A stretch of 64,000 nt of DNA, from NCBI RefSeq assembly GCF_002895435.1, contig NZ_POYJ01000014.1, positions 93,533 to 157,532 of the forward strand. The letters run 5' to 3'. A program made the position numbers and the translations under genes. Below are positions 20,001-28,273 of the stretch, piece after piece. This stretch comes from Aquimarina sediminis. Its GTDB lineage: Bacteria; Bacteroidota; Bacteroidia; Flavobacteriales; Flavobacteriaceae. The notes under the pieces were generated by a model, which was given only the letters and a program-made list of their open reading frames with translations, searched no databases and was not told the DNA's origin. Within the stretch, counting starts at the first letter, position 1. Each line of letters begins with the position of its first letter.

Positions 20001-21520
20001 ATTCTATAGAAGATTTATCACAACTGATATACGATCTAAAATCAGCTAATAGAGATGCTAGAATAAATGTAAAATTAGTATCAGAAGTAGGAGTTGGTAC
20101 TGTAGCTGCTGGTGTAGCCAAGGCTAAGGCAGATGTCGTTCTGGTTTCTGGTTTTGATGGAGGTACAGGAGCCTCTCCTCTTACATCATTGAAGCACGCA
20201 GGTTTACCATGGGAGTTAGGTATTGCAGAGGCACAACAAACACTTGTTGGTAACAACTTGCGTAGTCGAATTGTATTAGAATGTGACGGGCAATTAAAAA
20301 CGGGACGTGATGTCGCGATAGCATGTTTGTTAGGAGCAGAAGAGTTTGGTTTTGCTACGGCACCCTTGGTAGCTTCGGGATGTGTTATGATGCGTGTATG
20401 TCATCTTAATACTTGCCCGGTAGGGATTGCTACTCAAAACCCTGAATTACGTAAAAAATTTAAAGGTAAGCCAGAACATGTTGTAAATTACATGTATTTC
20501 GTAGCTCAGGAGTTACGAGAGATTATGGCGCAATTAGGGTTTAGAACCATCAATGAAATGGTTGGACAAGTAAGTAAATTAGACCATAAAAAAGCAATTG
20601 ATCATTATAAAGCGGCAGGTGTAGATTTAACACCCATTCTTCATCAGGTAGATGTACCATCTGGTACGGCAATTCACAATACAGAAGAGCAAGATCACAA
20701 TTTAGAAAAGTCTATAGATTTTAAAATCATAGAACAGGCACATCCCGCATTATTCCGTAAAGAAAAAACAGCGTTGGATTTTGATATCTGTAATACGGAT
20801 AGAGCAGTAGGTGCTATTTTAAGTAATGAAATCTCTAAAATATATGGCGCGCAGGGATTACCAGAGAATACATTGAAGTTAAATTTCACTGGGGCTGCCG
20901 GACAAAGTTTTGGAGCATTTGCTACTAAAGGATTGACTATGGTGGTCAACGGAAATACAAATGACTATTTGGGGAAAGGGCTTTCTGGAGCTAAATTGAT
21001 TATCAAAGTTCCAGAAGAAGCAAGTATTGTTCCTGAAAAAAATGTTATTACAGGTAATGTAACTTTATATGGTGCCACAGCCGGAGAAGTATATATAAAC
21101 GGTAAAGCCGGAGAAAGATTTTGTGTTCGTAATTCTGGAGCAAAAGCTGTAGTTGAAGGAATAGGAGATCATGGGTGTGAGTATATGACAGGAGGAGTTG
21201 CAGTTATATTAGGTGAAGTAGGAAGAAATTTTGGAGCAGGTATGTCTGGAGGTATAGCTTATATCTATGATCATAAAAAAACATTTGAGGCGCATTGTAA
21301 TAAAGAAGCACTTAACCTCGATCCCGTCAAGGAACAAAAGGATGTTGAGGAACTCAGAACATTAATCGAAAACCATTATAATGCTACATTAAGTCCTCTG
21401 GCTCAAAGAATTCTGGAGAATTGGGAAAGTGAATTGCCAAAATTCATTAAGATTTTCCCAGAAGAATATAAGCAAGCATTGATACGATTAAAAGCAGAAG
21501 AAAAATTAGCACAAGCATAA
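17018..21520 (+). CDS. gltB: Glutamate synthase large subunit
   Basis: A 1500-aa NADPH-type glutamate synthase alpha subunit that makes two glutamates from glutamine and 2-oxoglutarate. A short propeptide leads to C16 (EHDACGAGF), the nucleophile exposed on maturation of the glutaminase domain (about 16-420). A central domain and the FMN/2-oxoglutarate domain (about 830-1200) follow. The 3Fe-4S cysteines lie in CVMMRVCHLNTCPVG. The C-terminal beta-helix domain carries repeated GxxxG-type turns. I chose the ATG at 17018; a TTG four codons earlier is less likely. gltD follows after 13 bases. Confidence 0.96.
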   Translation: MKKQGMYLPEFEHDACGAGFICSLEGKKSNDIIHKALEILEKLEHRGAVSADGKTGDGAGILIDIPHDFFIEHCDFVLPEAGEYAVSNVFLPKKENQRKFCIDTFEKNIIDQGLVLLGWRDVPVDYSHLGEIAATTEPFIKQIFIGKENSDQSYFDFNLKLFTARKITEHTIYESKLSESKFFYLPSLSTKTLIFKGLLMPEDIKLYYTDLMDPKVVTRLALVHQRFSTNTFPTWDLAQPFRYMCHNGEINTLRGNVTRMRSREELLKSEWFGDDIKKVLPVVLKGKSDSASMDMVVELLLMTGRSLPEVMMMMVPEAWEKNPEMSEAKKAFYEYNSCTMEPWDGPASIPFTDGNYIGAVLDRNGLRPSRYSVTKDGYVIMSSETGVVDLEPANIDYHGRLEPGKMFLVDMSEGRIINDEEIKEKIASKHPYREWLDKNLVHLKDIPYNDCPLFLGEETVAKRKEVFGYTQEDIDTIIAPMGQLGKEPIGSMGSDTPIAILSERPQLIYNYFKQLFAQVTNPPLDGIREELITDISLTLGADHNIFDVNEKHCNKLKIQNPVISKEDLDKIKTFTDKGFKVTSIPMLYNINRGLNGLEDALEASLKSVSDVIDEGTNVVILSDRNVSKHRAPIPALLACSYVNSGLQKLGKRSKVSIIIESAEPREVHHFALLFGYGASAINPYMVNEIIREQIDENNITDLTFEDAIYNYNKAVGKGVLKVMNKIGISTLNSYRCSQLFECIGINTKVVDQYFPNTATRIEGIGLYEIEKEIAKRHKRAYVEQEVAANLSLEIGGQYRWRRNGEKHQFNPLSVAKLQKSVRDNDAKTYAEYAKLINEQSKALMTIRGLLEFSNYDPISIDEVEPWTEIVKRFKTGAMSYGSISKEAHENLAVAMNRIGGKSNSGEGGENPLRFYKDVNGDWKNSAIKQVASGRFGVSSNYLTSASEIQIKMAQGAKPGEGGQLPGPKVNPEIAKTRNSTPYVGLISPPPHHDIYSIEDLSQLIYDLKSANRDARINVKLVSEVGVGTVAAGVAKAKADVVLVSGFDGGTGASPLTSLKHAGLPWELGIAEAQQTLVGNNLRSRIVLECDGQLKTGRDVAIACLLGAEEFGFATAPLVASGCVMMRVCHLNTCPVGIATQNPELRKKFKGKPEHVVNYMYFVAQELREIMAQLGFRTINEMVGQVSKLDHKKAIDHYKAAGVDLTPILHQVDVPSGTAIHNTEEQDHNLEKSIDFKIIEQAHPALFRKEKTALDFDICNTDRAVGAILSNEISKIYGAQGLPENTLKLNFTGAAGQSFGAFATKGLTMVVNGNTNDYLGKGLSGAKLIIKVPEEASIVPEKNVITGNVTLYGATAGEVYINGKAGERFCVRNSGAKAVVEGIGDHGCEYMTGGVAVILGEVGRNFGAGMSGGIAYIYDHKKTFEAHCNKEALNLDPVKEQKDVEELRTLIENHYNATLSPLAQRILENWESELPKFIKIFPEEYKQALIRLKAEEKLAQA

Positions 21521-21533
21521 AACGATATTGAAC

Positions 21534-22997
21534 ATGGGAAAGATAACTGGATTTTTAGAATTTGAAAGAGAGATTGAACAGTACCAACCTGTTAAGGATC
21601 GTATAAAAGGATATAAAGAGTTTACGGTAGAAATGCCCGAGAAAGAACTCAAAAACCAAGGAGCAAGATGTATGGATTGCGGCATCCCATTTTGTCATAG
21701 TGGATGTCCGCTCGGGAATTTAATTCCCGATTTTAATGATGCTGTATATCGTGGTAAATGGGAGAAAGCGGCAAAAATATTGCATTCGACAAACAATTTT
21801 CCTGAATTTACAGGGAGATTATGCCCTGCTCCTTGTGAAGAAGCCTGTGTGTTAGGAATAAATGAAAACCCTATTACCATTGAGAATATAGAAAAAAATA
21901 TAGTAGAGCAAGCTTTTAAGAATGGTTGGATAACTGCAAATCCACCAAAAGAAAGAACGGGAAAAACAGTAGCAATTATAGGATCAGGACCAGCAGGTTT
22001 AGCCACAGCACAACAATTAAATCGTGTAGGGCATTTGGTAACTGTTTTTGAGAGAGATGAAAAAGTAGGTGGGTTACTGCGTTATGGGATACCTGATTTT
22101 AAGTTAGAAAAACAAGTAATCGACCGTAGAGTTGCAGTTTTAGAGGAAGAAGGAATCATATTTAAGACTAAAACAGCAATAGGTAAAGATATTAAAGCAG
22201 ACCAACTCAAAGCTGATTTTGATGCGGTAGTATTGTGTACAGGAGCCACGGTTCGTCGTAATTTACCGGTTAAAGGATCCGATCTCAAAGGTGTAGTACA
22301 AGCCATGGATTTTTTACCTCAAAATAATAGGAGAGTTGATGGAGTCAAGGATTTAGGAGAAGAAATACTAGCGACTAACAAGGATGTTATAGTTATTGGT
22401 GGAGGAGATACAGGATCTGATTGTATAGGGACTTCCGTTCGTCATGGAGCAACTTCTGTCACTAATTTTGAAATTATGGGCAAAGGAACCCTAGCACGTC
22501 CTGCGCATCAACCTTGGCCATTCTGGCCAATGAGATTACGTACAAGTTCATCTCATCAAGAAGGAGTAGATCGTAATTGGAGTATCTCTACCAAAGAATT
22601 TTTGGGAGACAAAAATGGTAATCTTATAGGATTGATAACTATAGAAGTAGAATGGGTCAAAGAAAATGGTCGTTTTACTTTAAAAGAAATAGAAGGTACC
22701 GAGAAAGAATGGAAATGTGAGTTGGCATTATTGGCATTAGGGTTTACGGGATCAGAAACTACCATTGCAGAGCAACTTGGTATTGATATGGACGCCAGAA
22801 CAAATATAAAAGCAACAGAAGAAAACTATAAGACCAATATCAAAGGTGTTTTTGCTGCGGGAGATACTCGTAGAGGACAGTCTCTAATTGTTTGGGCTAT
22901 AGCAGAAGGTAGGCAAGCGGCACACCATGTGGATACTTACTTAATGGGAGCTTCTAATTTGCCACTTAAAGGAGAAGGAGATTTGCCAAGAATATAA
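21534..22997 (+). CDS. gltD: Glutamate synthase small subunit
   Basis: A 487-aa beta subunit that takes electrons from NADPH through FAD and iron-sulfur clusters to GltB. The N-terminal Cys clusters are CMDCGIPFCHSGCP and CPAPCEEAC. The FAD-binding motif is IIGSGPAGLATAQQLN and the NADPH-binding motif is VIGGGDTGSDCIGTS. The C-terminus has the flavin segment GVFAAGDTRRGQSLIVWAI. The start is the ATG at 21534 (MGKITGFLEFERE), 13 bases after the gltB stop, so the two are co-transcribed. Confidence 0.96.
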   Translation: MGKITGFLEFEREIEQYQPVKDRIKGYKEFTVEMPEKELKNQGARCMDCGIPFCHSGCPLGNLIPDFNDAVYRGKWEKAAKILHSTNNFPEFTGRLCPAPCEEACVLGINENPITIENIEKNIVEQAFKNGWITANPPKERTGKTVAIIGSGPAGLATAQQLNRVGHLVTVFERDEKVGGLLRYGIPDFKLEKQVIDRRVAVLEEEGIIFKTKTAIGKDIKADQLKADFDAVVLCTGATVRRNLPVKGSDLKGVVQAMDFLPQNNRRVDGVKDLGEEILATNKDVIVIGGGDTGSDCIGTSVRHGATSVTNFEIMGKGTLARPAHQPWPFWPMRLRTSSSHQEGVDRNWSISTKEFLGDKNGNLIGLITIEVEWVKENGRFTLKEIEGTEKEWKCELALLALGFTGSETTIAEQLGIDMDARTNIKATEENYKTNIKGVFAAGDTRRGQSLIVWAIAEGRQAAHHVDTYLMGASNLPLKGEGDLPRI

Positions 22998-23070
22998 AAA
23001 CATACTACCAAGGTTATGCTGTAAGTGATTTCAGCATCTAAAATCTTGTGAGTTTTTTTGTTAGGAAGAG

Positions 23071-23094
23071 AGAGCTACTTTTTTAAGTGGCTCT
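23071..23094. terminator. Hairpin between convergent gltD and dehydratase genes
   Basis: AGAGCTACTT / AAGTGGCTCT with loop TTTT, a 10-bp stem with one G-T pair. It lies between the ends of two convergent genes. The T-runs are weak on both sides, so termination strength is uncertain. Confidence 0.5.
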
Positions 23095-23112
23095 TTCGAT
23101 TATTGATCGTCT

Positions 23113-24048
23113 TTAAAAAGGTAGTTTTTTTAAATCTACATTTCCTCCTGAAATAACAATCCCAACTTTTTTATTTTTAAATTGTTCTTTATCTTTTAAC
23201 AAAGCGGCAAAGGCTACTGCAGATGAGGGTTCTATAACTATTTTCAAGCGTTCCCAAACTAACTGCATTGCAGCAATAATTTCTTGCTCTTCTACTCTAA
23301 TGATTTGATAAATATGTTTTTGTATGATAGGAAAATTAATATCGCCTAATTGTGTTTTTAATCCATCCGCAATAGTGTTAGCGGTTTTATTAGTTTCTAT
23401 AACTCCACTGCGTAATGAGCGATATGCATCATCAGCCTCATAGGGTTCTCCTCCTATAACTTTACAGTCATTTCCATAAAAATGAGCAGCTAGTGCCGTT
23501 CCGGCTATAAGCCCGCCGCCTCCAACAGGAGTAAAAATATAGTCAAGGGCTGTATAATCCTGAAGTAACTCAATGGCAGCGGTTCCTTGTCCAAGAATAA
23601 CATCAAGATCGTTTGATGGATGTATAAAAGTAGCTCCTTTTTCTTTTTGAATGAGAGTAGCGGTTTGTACTCGATCTTTTAGAGTTGGGGGGCATTCAAT
23701 AATTTCTCCCTCATATTCTTTTACCGCTTCTTTTTTAACTTGTGGAGCATCAGAAGGCATTACGATATACGCTTTTACTCCTAAGCTTTTGGCAGCCAAA
23801 GATAATGCCTGAGCAAAATTACCCGAAGAGTGTGTAACCACACCTTTAGATTTCTGAATTTCGGATAGTTTCAAGATAGCGCTAGTGGCTCCTCTCATTT
23901 TAAACGCGCCCATTCGCTGAAAGTTTTCGCACTTAAAAAAAAGTTGAGCCCCAGAAATTTTGTTAAGTAAATTAGAAGTTAGTATAGGAGTTCTGTGTAT
24001 GTATGGTATGATACTTTGATGACAATTTTGAAGCTCTTGAATAGTCAT
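23113..24048 (-). CDS. PLP-dependent threonine/serine dehydratase or racemase
   Basis: A 311-aa fold-type II PLP enzyme of the threonine dehydratase/serine racemase group. The cofactor lysine is K50 in ENFQRMGAFKMRGA. The substrate loop is SSGNFAQALS, and the phosphate-binding loop is GGGGLIAG. It lacks the C-terminal ACT regulatory domain of biosynthetic IlvA, so it is probably a catabolic dehydratase or a serine racemase-like enzyme; sequence alone does not separate them. It is the last gene of a minus-strand run, 71 bases after the spermidine-synthase-like gene. Confidence 0.85.
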   Translation of the reverse strand: MTIQELQNCHQSIIPYIHRTPILTSNLLNKISGAQLFFKCENFQRMGAFKMRGATSAILKLSEIQKSKGVVTHSSGNFAQALSLAAKSLGVKAYIVMPSDAPQVKKEAVKEYEGEIIECPPTLKDRVQTATLIQKEKGATFIHPSNDLDVILGQGTAAIELLQDYTALDYIFTPVGGGGLIAGTALAAHFYGNDCKVIGGEPYEADDAYRSLRSGVIETNKTANTIADGLKTQLGDINFPIIQKHIYQIIRVEEQEIIAAMQLVWERLKIVIEPSSAVAFAALLKDKEQFKNKKVGIVISGGNVDLKKLPF

Positions 24049-24119
24049 TATTGGAGAGGTATTAATGAGTGATTAAAAATAAATAGAAAATAGATGTACT
24101 GAAAGATATGCTAGTTTTT

Positions 24120-24770
24120 TTAACTTTCACTACCTTTTTTTCCTATCAATAATGTATTTGTACCCTGAACGTTATTGTATTGTGTAAATTCAACATTAGG
24201 ATTATCCATAGATTTTATGAGTTCTATATTTGTATTTTCTTTTAGGTTGATACCAGCATTAAATAGTACATATCCCGTAGGACGTATGAGAGACATGATT
24301 TTTGCCCAGAATGTTAGGTCATAAAACTGCTGTGGTACCTTATTATCTATAAAGATATCTATGATGATAATATCGAATTGGGTAATGCATTGATCTATAA
24401 AACCATACGCATCATCACAGATGATTCTTAGATCACTTGTGTTTTTGATACCAAATTCATTCTTTGCAATCTCAATAATTATTTCATCGATTTCTACAGC
24501 AGTAATACTTCCAGAAAAACTAGTACTATTCCGAAGCGTCTGTATTATACTTCCTCCTCCCAGACCTAATAATAATATTTCTCCTTTAGGGGGAATACGT
24601 ATTTGAGAGAGACCATAGTTGAGCAATTTTTGTAATGTCCCGTACGAATGATTAGCATTCTGACTATCTAATACTTTTTTACCATTCATCCAGGTAAGCT
24701 CTAATGTTCCATTAATTTTGGAAGGAATCTCTTTGGTAAATGGCCATAGATAACTTAGCAATTTTTTCAT
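24120..24770 (-). CDS. Spermidine-synthase-like methyltransferase-fold protein
   Basis: A 216-aa Rossmann-fold protein related to spermidine synthases. The cofactor loop is LLLGLGGGSIIQTL, followed by the acidic residue pair in ITAVEIDEIIIEIAK and the active-site-region segment ICDDAYGFIDQ. It is shorter than true spermidine synthase (about 280 aa) and lacks much of the N-terminal beta domain. No polyamine genes are nearby, so a different small-molecule role is likely. It follows the aldo/keto reductase gene by 20 bases in a probable operon. Confidence 0.7.
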   Translation of the reverse strand: MKKLLSYLWPFTKEIPSKINGTLELTWMNGKKVLDSQNANHSYGTLQKLLNYGLSQIRIPPKGEILLLGLGGGSIIQTLRNSTSFSGSITAVEIDEIIIEIAKNEFGIKNTSDLRIICDDAYGFIDQCITQFDIIIIDIFIDNKVPQQFYDLTFWAKIMSLIRPTGYVLFNAGINLKENTNIELIKSMDNPNVEFTQYNNVQGTNTLLIGKKGSES

Positions 24771-24790
24771 AAATTATTTAGGGTACTATT

Positions 24791-25750
24791 TTAATTCCAG
24801 CCTAATTTTTTTCGCTCCTCCCAATACTCAGAGGGTTTTGATCTGAAAGATTTTAGGATTTCAATTTCATTAGTGTTTAATGTAAAATTTGATACTTTAA
24901 GATTATCAGTTATATGATCAGAGTTTGCTGCCCCACTGAGAACTTTGTAGGGTTGTATACTATCTATACAGAATCGTAAAGCAATTGCATCGATACCCAC
25001 TTTATATTTGTCTGCTAGCTTTTGTAAAATTTGGTAAAGGGGTTGGTAGGTAAGGTAGTTATCATTAGGAAATAAACGTCCATTAGCAAGAGCCTCTTTA
25101 ATGATTACTTTATTGTGTTGCTCCTTTAGTGTATCCATTATATCGTTTAGGCTCTGATCAAGGACGTTATAAGTAACCTGAAATGCATCAAATAGTGAAT
25201 TACCTTCTATAACAATATTTAATGTTTTTTTTATGACTTCTATTTGATTATCCCCTGTTGTGGTTATTCCCATAATCAAATTGTGTTTTGATTTTAATTC
25301 GTATAATCGTTTTAAGATTTCTTCATTTTCTAAAATACCAGAATCAAAGGTGGCAGAATGAACCTGATAGATCTTCAAATAAGGTAATAATTTTTGTGAC
25401 TGTAACCATTGCTCATTAAGTTTAGTGAGGCTATGTTCTTTTATTTCATGAGTGGTGGCAGTTGGATCAAAATTTGCCACATACGTATATCCCCACTTTG
25501 TTGCCACTTCAATATCAGGGTCTTGTTTTGTTTTTACCCAATCTAGCAGCAATTCCTCTGCCAGACCATATCCAGGGGCAGTATCAAAATAACGAATACC
25601 ATTTTGATATGCATATTCTAAAGTATCTCTGCCCTTATTACGAAACTCTTCAAGAGAAATTGATGCTCCTTCTTCTTGCCTAACATTAATATACTGAGGG
25701 CGTCCTATGGCTGCTGTACCTAATCCAATCAGAGGTTTTACTGTATTCAT
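24791..25750 (-). CDS. Aldo/keto reductase
   Basis: A 319-aa NAD(P)H-dependent oxidoreductase of the AKR TIM-barrel family. The catalytic set is visible: Asp and Tyr in RYFDTAPGYGLAEELLLDW, Lys in VATKWGY and His in YQVHSA. The cofactor-binding end is around YKVLSGAANSDHITDN. Such proteins often reduce sugar aldehydes or other carbonyls; the specific substrate cannot be read from sequence. It lies 21 bases after the alpha/beta hydrolase gene in the same orientation. Confidence 0.85.
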   Translation of the reverse strand: MNTVKPLIGLGTAAIGRPQYINVRQEEGASISLEEFRNKGRDTLEYAYQNGIRYFDTAPGYGLAEELLLDWVKTKQDPDIEVATKWGYTYVANFDPTATTHEIKEHSLTKLNEQWLQSQKLLPYLKIYQVHSATFDSGILENEEILKRLYELKSKHNLIMGITTTGDNQIEVIKKTLNIVIEGNSLFDAFQVTYNVLDQSLNDIMDTLKEQHNKVIIKEALANGRLFPNDNYLTYQPLYQILQKLADKYKVGIDAIALRFCIDSIQPYKVLSGAANSDHITDNLKVSNFTLNTNEIEILKSFRSKPSEYWEERKKLGWN

Positions 25751-25771
25751 ATTATCTTGTAGTGTCCAGTT

Positions 25772-26620
25772 TTATATAGTATCGTACCAAGTTAATGTTT
25801 TTGCCCAAAGAGTATGCTTAAACTTTCTGCTAAAAAAACCAAAATGCCCAATTTTTGTAGTTTCTACTTCACTTAGTTGTATTATTTTAAATTCCTTATC
25901 TGATTTCTTAAACAAATCATGAATTCTCATGATAGCTGGTTTTGTTCCGATTGGATCATCTTCAACCCCAAGTGTAAGAAGTTTTGACTCACATACATCA
26001 TAATAAAAGGTAATACCAATAGCTTCCATCTGTTTTTGCATATTAGCATGTTTTCTTCTATTGTTCCATTGTTTGATTACACCTTTGGGAACATCTTCTA
26101 GTAATCCTAATCTTTTACCGGGGAAATAGCCAAATAGATTCGTTATCATAGGAAATACAATATGCCACAAAATATAGATTTTTGTTCTTTGTTCTTTTGC
26201 CCAGTCCTTATAATAGGCTGTTTGTGCACCAATATTGATAATACCACTGATTTCTGTGCTTTTTGGTGTCATTCCAATAATGGTTCCGCCAATACTATGA
26301 CCTAGTATCACTATTTTATGATTAGGAAATTTACTTTTTGTATAACTGATAACTCCTGAAAAATCTTTTTGTCCCCAATCCGTAAATGATGCTTTAAAGC
26401 CTCTGAGTTTTTTGGGTCGTGAATCTGCGATACCTCTATAATCATAAGTCACCACATTATATCCATTTTCAGCCATATAGGACGCATAATGATGATACAA
26501 TTTTTTTTCTACTGCTGTTGCGGAATTAATGATCAGGACCTTGTTTTTATCAATAGATTTATCACACGGATAAATTTTTCCTGATAAAAGAAAGCTATCT
26601 ATAGCCGGGATATTTACCAT
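25772..26620 (-). CDS. Alpha/beta hydrolase
   Basis: A 282-aa serine hydrolase fold. The nucleophile elbow is GHSIGG (in IVILGHSIGGTIIG), and the oxyanion-side segment is NVVTYDYRGIADSRP. The acid is probably in LGVEDDPIG and the histidine in KIGHFGFFSRKF near the C-terminus. No signal peptide is seen, so it is cytosolic. The pattern fits YheT/serine-aminopeptidase-like hydrolases of unknown substrate. It lies 26 bases after the M20 peptidase gene. Confidence 0.8.
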   Translation of the reverse strand: MVNIPAIDSFLLSGKIYPCDKSIDKNKVLIINSATAVEKKLYHHYASYMAENGYNVVTYDYRGIADSRPKKLRGFKASFTDWGQKDFSGVISYTKSKFPNHKIVILGHSIGGTIIGMTPKSTEISGIINIGAQTAYYKDWAKEQRTKIYILWHIVFPMITNLFGYFPGKRLGLLEDVPKGVIKQWNNRRKHANMQKQMEAIGITFYYDVCESKLLTLGVEDDPIGTKPAIMRIHDLFKKSDKEFKIIQLSEVETTKIGHFGFFSRKFKHTLWAKTLTWYDTI

Positions 26621-26646
26621 GTAGAGATTTGTTTTGGATATAAATT

Positions 26647-28164
26647 CTATAATTCTTGAGTTAATATGGCAGTAATCGTTTTTATCCCTTCAATATAATT
26701 TCCAAGTCTTATGTTTTCATTGGGGCTATGTTGATTATTATCCTTGTTAACTGTAGGAACAATAACCGCCGGAATGTTTAGGGTATTCACAAAAGGCGAG
26801 ATTGGAATTGATCCTCCACCAGTTCTTATCTGTATTGGAGTTTTACCAAAGGCTCTTATCATTGCCTTGCGAAGCCATTTGCCAATTTCAGTATCAAAAT
26901 CAGTTCTAAAAGCATCATATGCAATCTGGTAATTAAACCGAATGATCTTTGGGTATTTCAAACGCTCTTCTTCAGTAGGAGTCTTATCTACAATATGGTA
27001 TCCTTGCTCTATAATATGTTGCTTTACCAGATTAACCATATGTTCTGCATTGGTTTCTTTTACTAATCTAATATTCATTTCGGCAATGGCACTGGATGGT
27101 ATTATTGTTCTTGTTTTGGTACCTGTCCATCCAGATTGGATGCCTAAAATTCCTAAAGAAGGGTACTGTATTGCTTCTTGGTAGGTGTCTGCGATATTAT
27201 CTATAGATGCAATGCCTAGTTTTTTTCTCATTGTTATTTCATCATCAGGAACTTCATTTAAAATCTTTTTGGTCTCATCGGATAGCTTGATGCCATCATA
27301 CCAACCAGGAATCGCTACTTTACCATCATCTTGCATCATAGAACTTAATAGTTGCGAGAGACGTAATGCAGGGTTAGGAATATAATTACCATAATGTCCG
27401 CTGTGCTGTGGTGCTCTTGGTCCAAAAACTTCTAATGACAAAGTGGTTATTCCTCTGGCTCCATATGCCAGAGTTGGTTGATTAGAAATATGTCGCGGAC
27501 CATCAAAAATGACAAGCATATCTGATGCCAATTCTTCTTTATAATCTATTACGGCTTTGGGTAAGCGAGGTGAGCTAATTTCTTCTTCAAAATCCATGAT
27601 AACTTTGATATTATAGTTAGGTTCATAGTTGTTGTCGATGATAATATCAATTGCTTTTAAAAACATAACGACAGGTCCTTTTGCATCAGAGGCAGATCTG
27701 GCAAAAAACCTCCAGTCAGGATTAATTTCACCCGTTAATTTATCTAAGGATATTGTATTCCACTGTCCGGTATTGTCTTTTTCTTTTAAAGTAGTTTGGT
27801 ATGGGTTTTTCTGAAACCATTTTGTTGTATCTACTGGTTGCCCATCTATTTGAAGATAAATTAAAACTGTTTTCTTTGCGTTTTTATGTGTTCTGCTGGC
27901 TAATAATAAAGGTATTTTTTCAGTTTTGAGGTGTTTGGTAGTAAACCCACGATTTTTAAAAGCTTTTTCACACCACTCTATATTCTTTTTGATATCCTTA
28001 GGGAAATGAGCATCATTAGGTAAGCTTAAGAGGTCAATTAATTCATTAAATGAAGCTTTGGCATAGGTGAGTGAAAGATGATCAAGATTAGTGTCTTGTA
28101 TTTTTTGAGCAGAAGAAAAGAATGTAAAAAGAAGAGAAGCAACTAGAGTTATATATCTATTCAT
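26647..28164 (-). CDS. Exported M20-family peptidase-like hydrolase
   Basis: A 505-aa protein with a Sec signal (MNRYITLVASLLFTFFSSAQ), so it is periplasmic or exported. M20 features are present: SDAKGPVVMFLKAI (bridging Asp region), MDFEEEISSP (catalytic/metal Glu), QHSGHYGNYIPNPA (dimerisation lid His) and QHSPNENI (final metal His). The usual first metal motif GHxDVxP is replaced by LQIDGQP, so one His ligand is Gln here. It may be a dipeptidase-like enzyme with altered metal binding. It is first in a run with hydrolase, reductase and spermidine-synthase-like genes. Confidence 0.82.
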   Translation of the reverse strand: MNRYITLVASLLFTFFSSAQKIQDTNLDHLSLTYAKASFNELIDLLSLPNDAHFPKDIKKNIEWCEKAFKNRGFTTKHLKTEKIPLLLASRTHKNAKKTVLIYLQIDGQPVDTTKWFQKNPYQTTLKEKDNTGQWNTISLDKLTGEINPDWRFFARSASDAKGPVVMFLKAIDIIIDNNYEPNYNIKVIMDFEEEISSPRLPKAVIDYKEELASDMLVIFDGPRHISNQPTLAYGARGITTLSLEVFGPRAPQHSGHYGNYIPNPALRLSQLLSSMMQDDGKVAIPGWYDGIKLSDETKKILNEVPDDEITMRKKLGIASIDNIADTYQEAIQYPSLGILGIQSGWTGTKTRTIIPSSAIAEMNIRLVKETNAEHMVNLVKQHIIEQGYHIVDKTPTEEERLKYPKIIRFNYQIAYDAFRTDFDTEIGKWLRKAMIRAFGKTPIQIRTGGGSIPISPFVNTLNIPAVIVPTVNKDNNQHSPNENIRLGNYIEGIKTITAILTQEL

Positions 28165-28273
28165 AATTCAATATGTTGATGATTGTATAGTGTGAAATAT
28201 GGTAAATGTATATAAAAGATTAAAAATGAATTTTTTATTTTGAAAAACCTTAACAGGTTTAAGAGTAAAGAGG

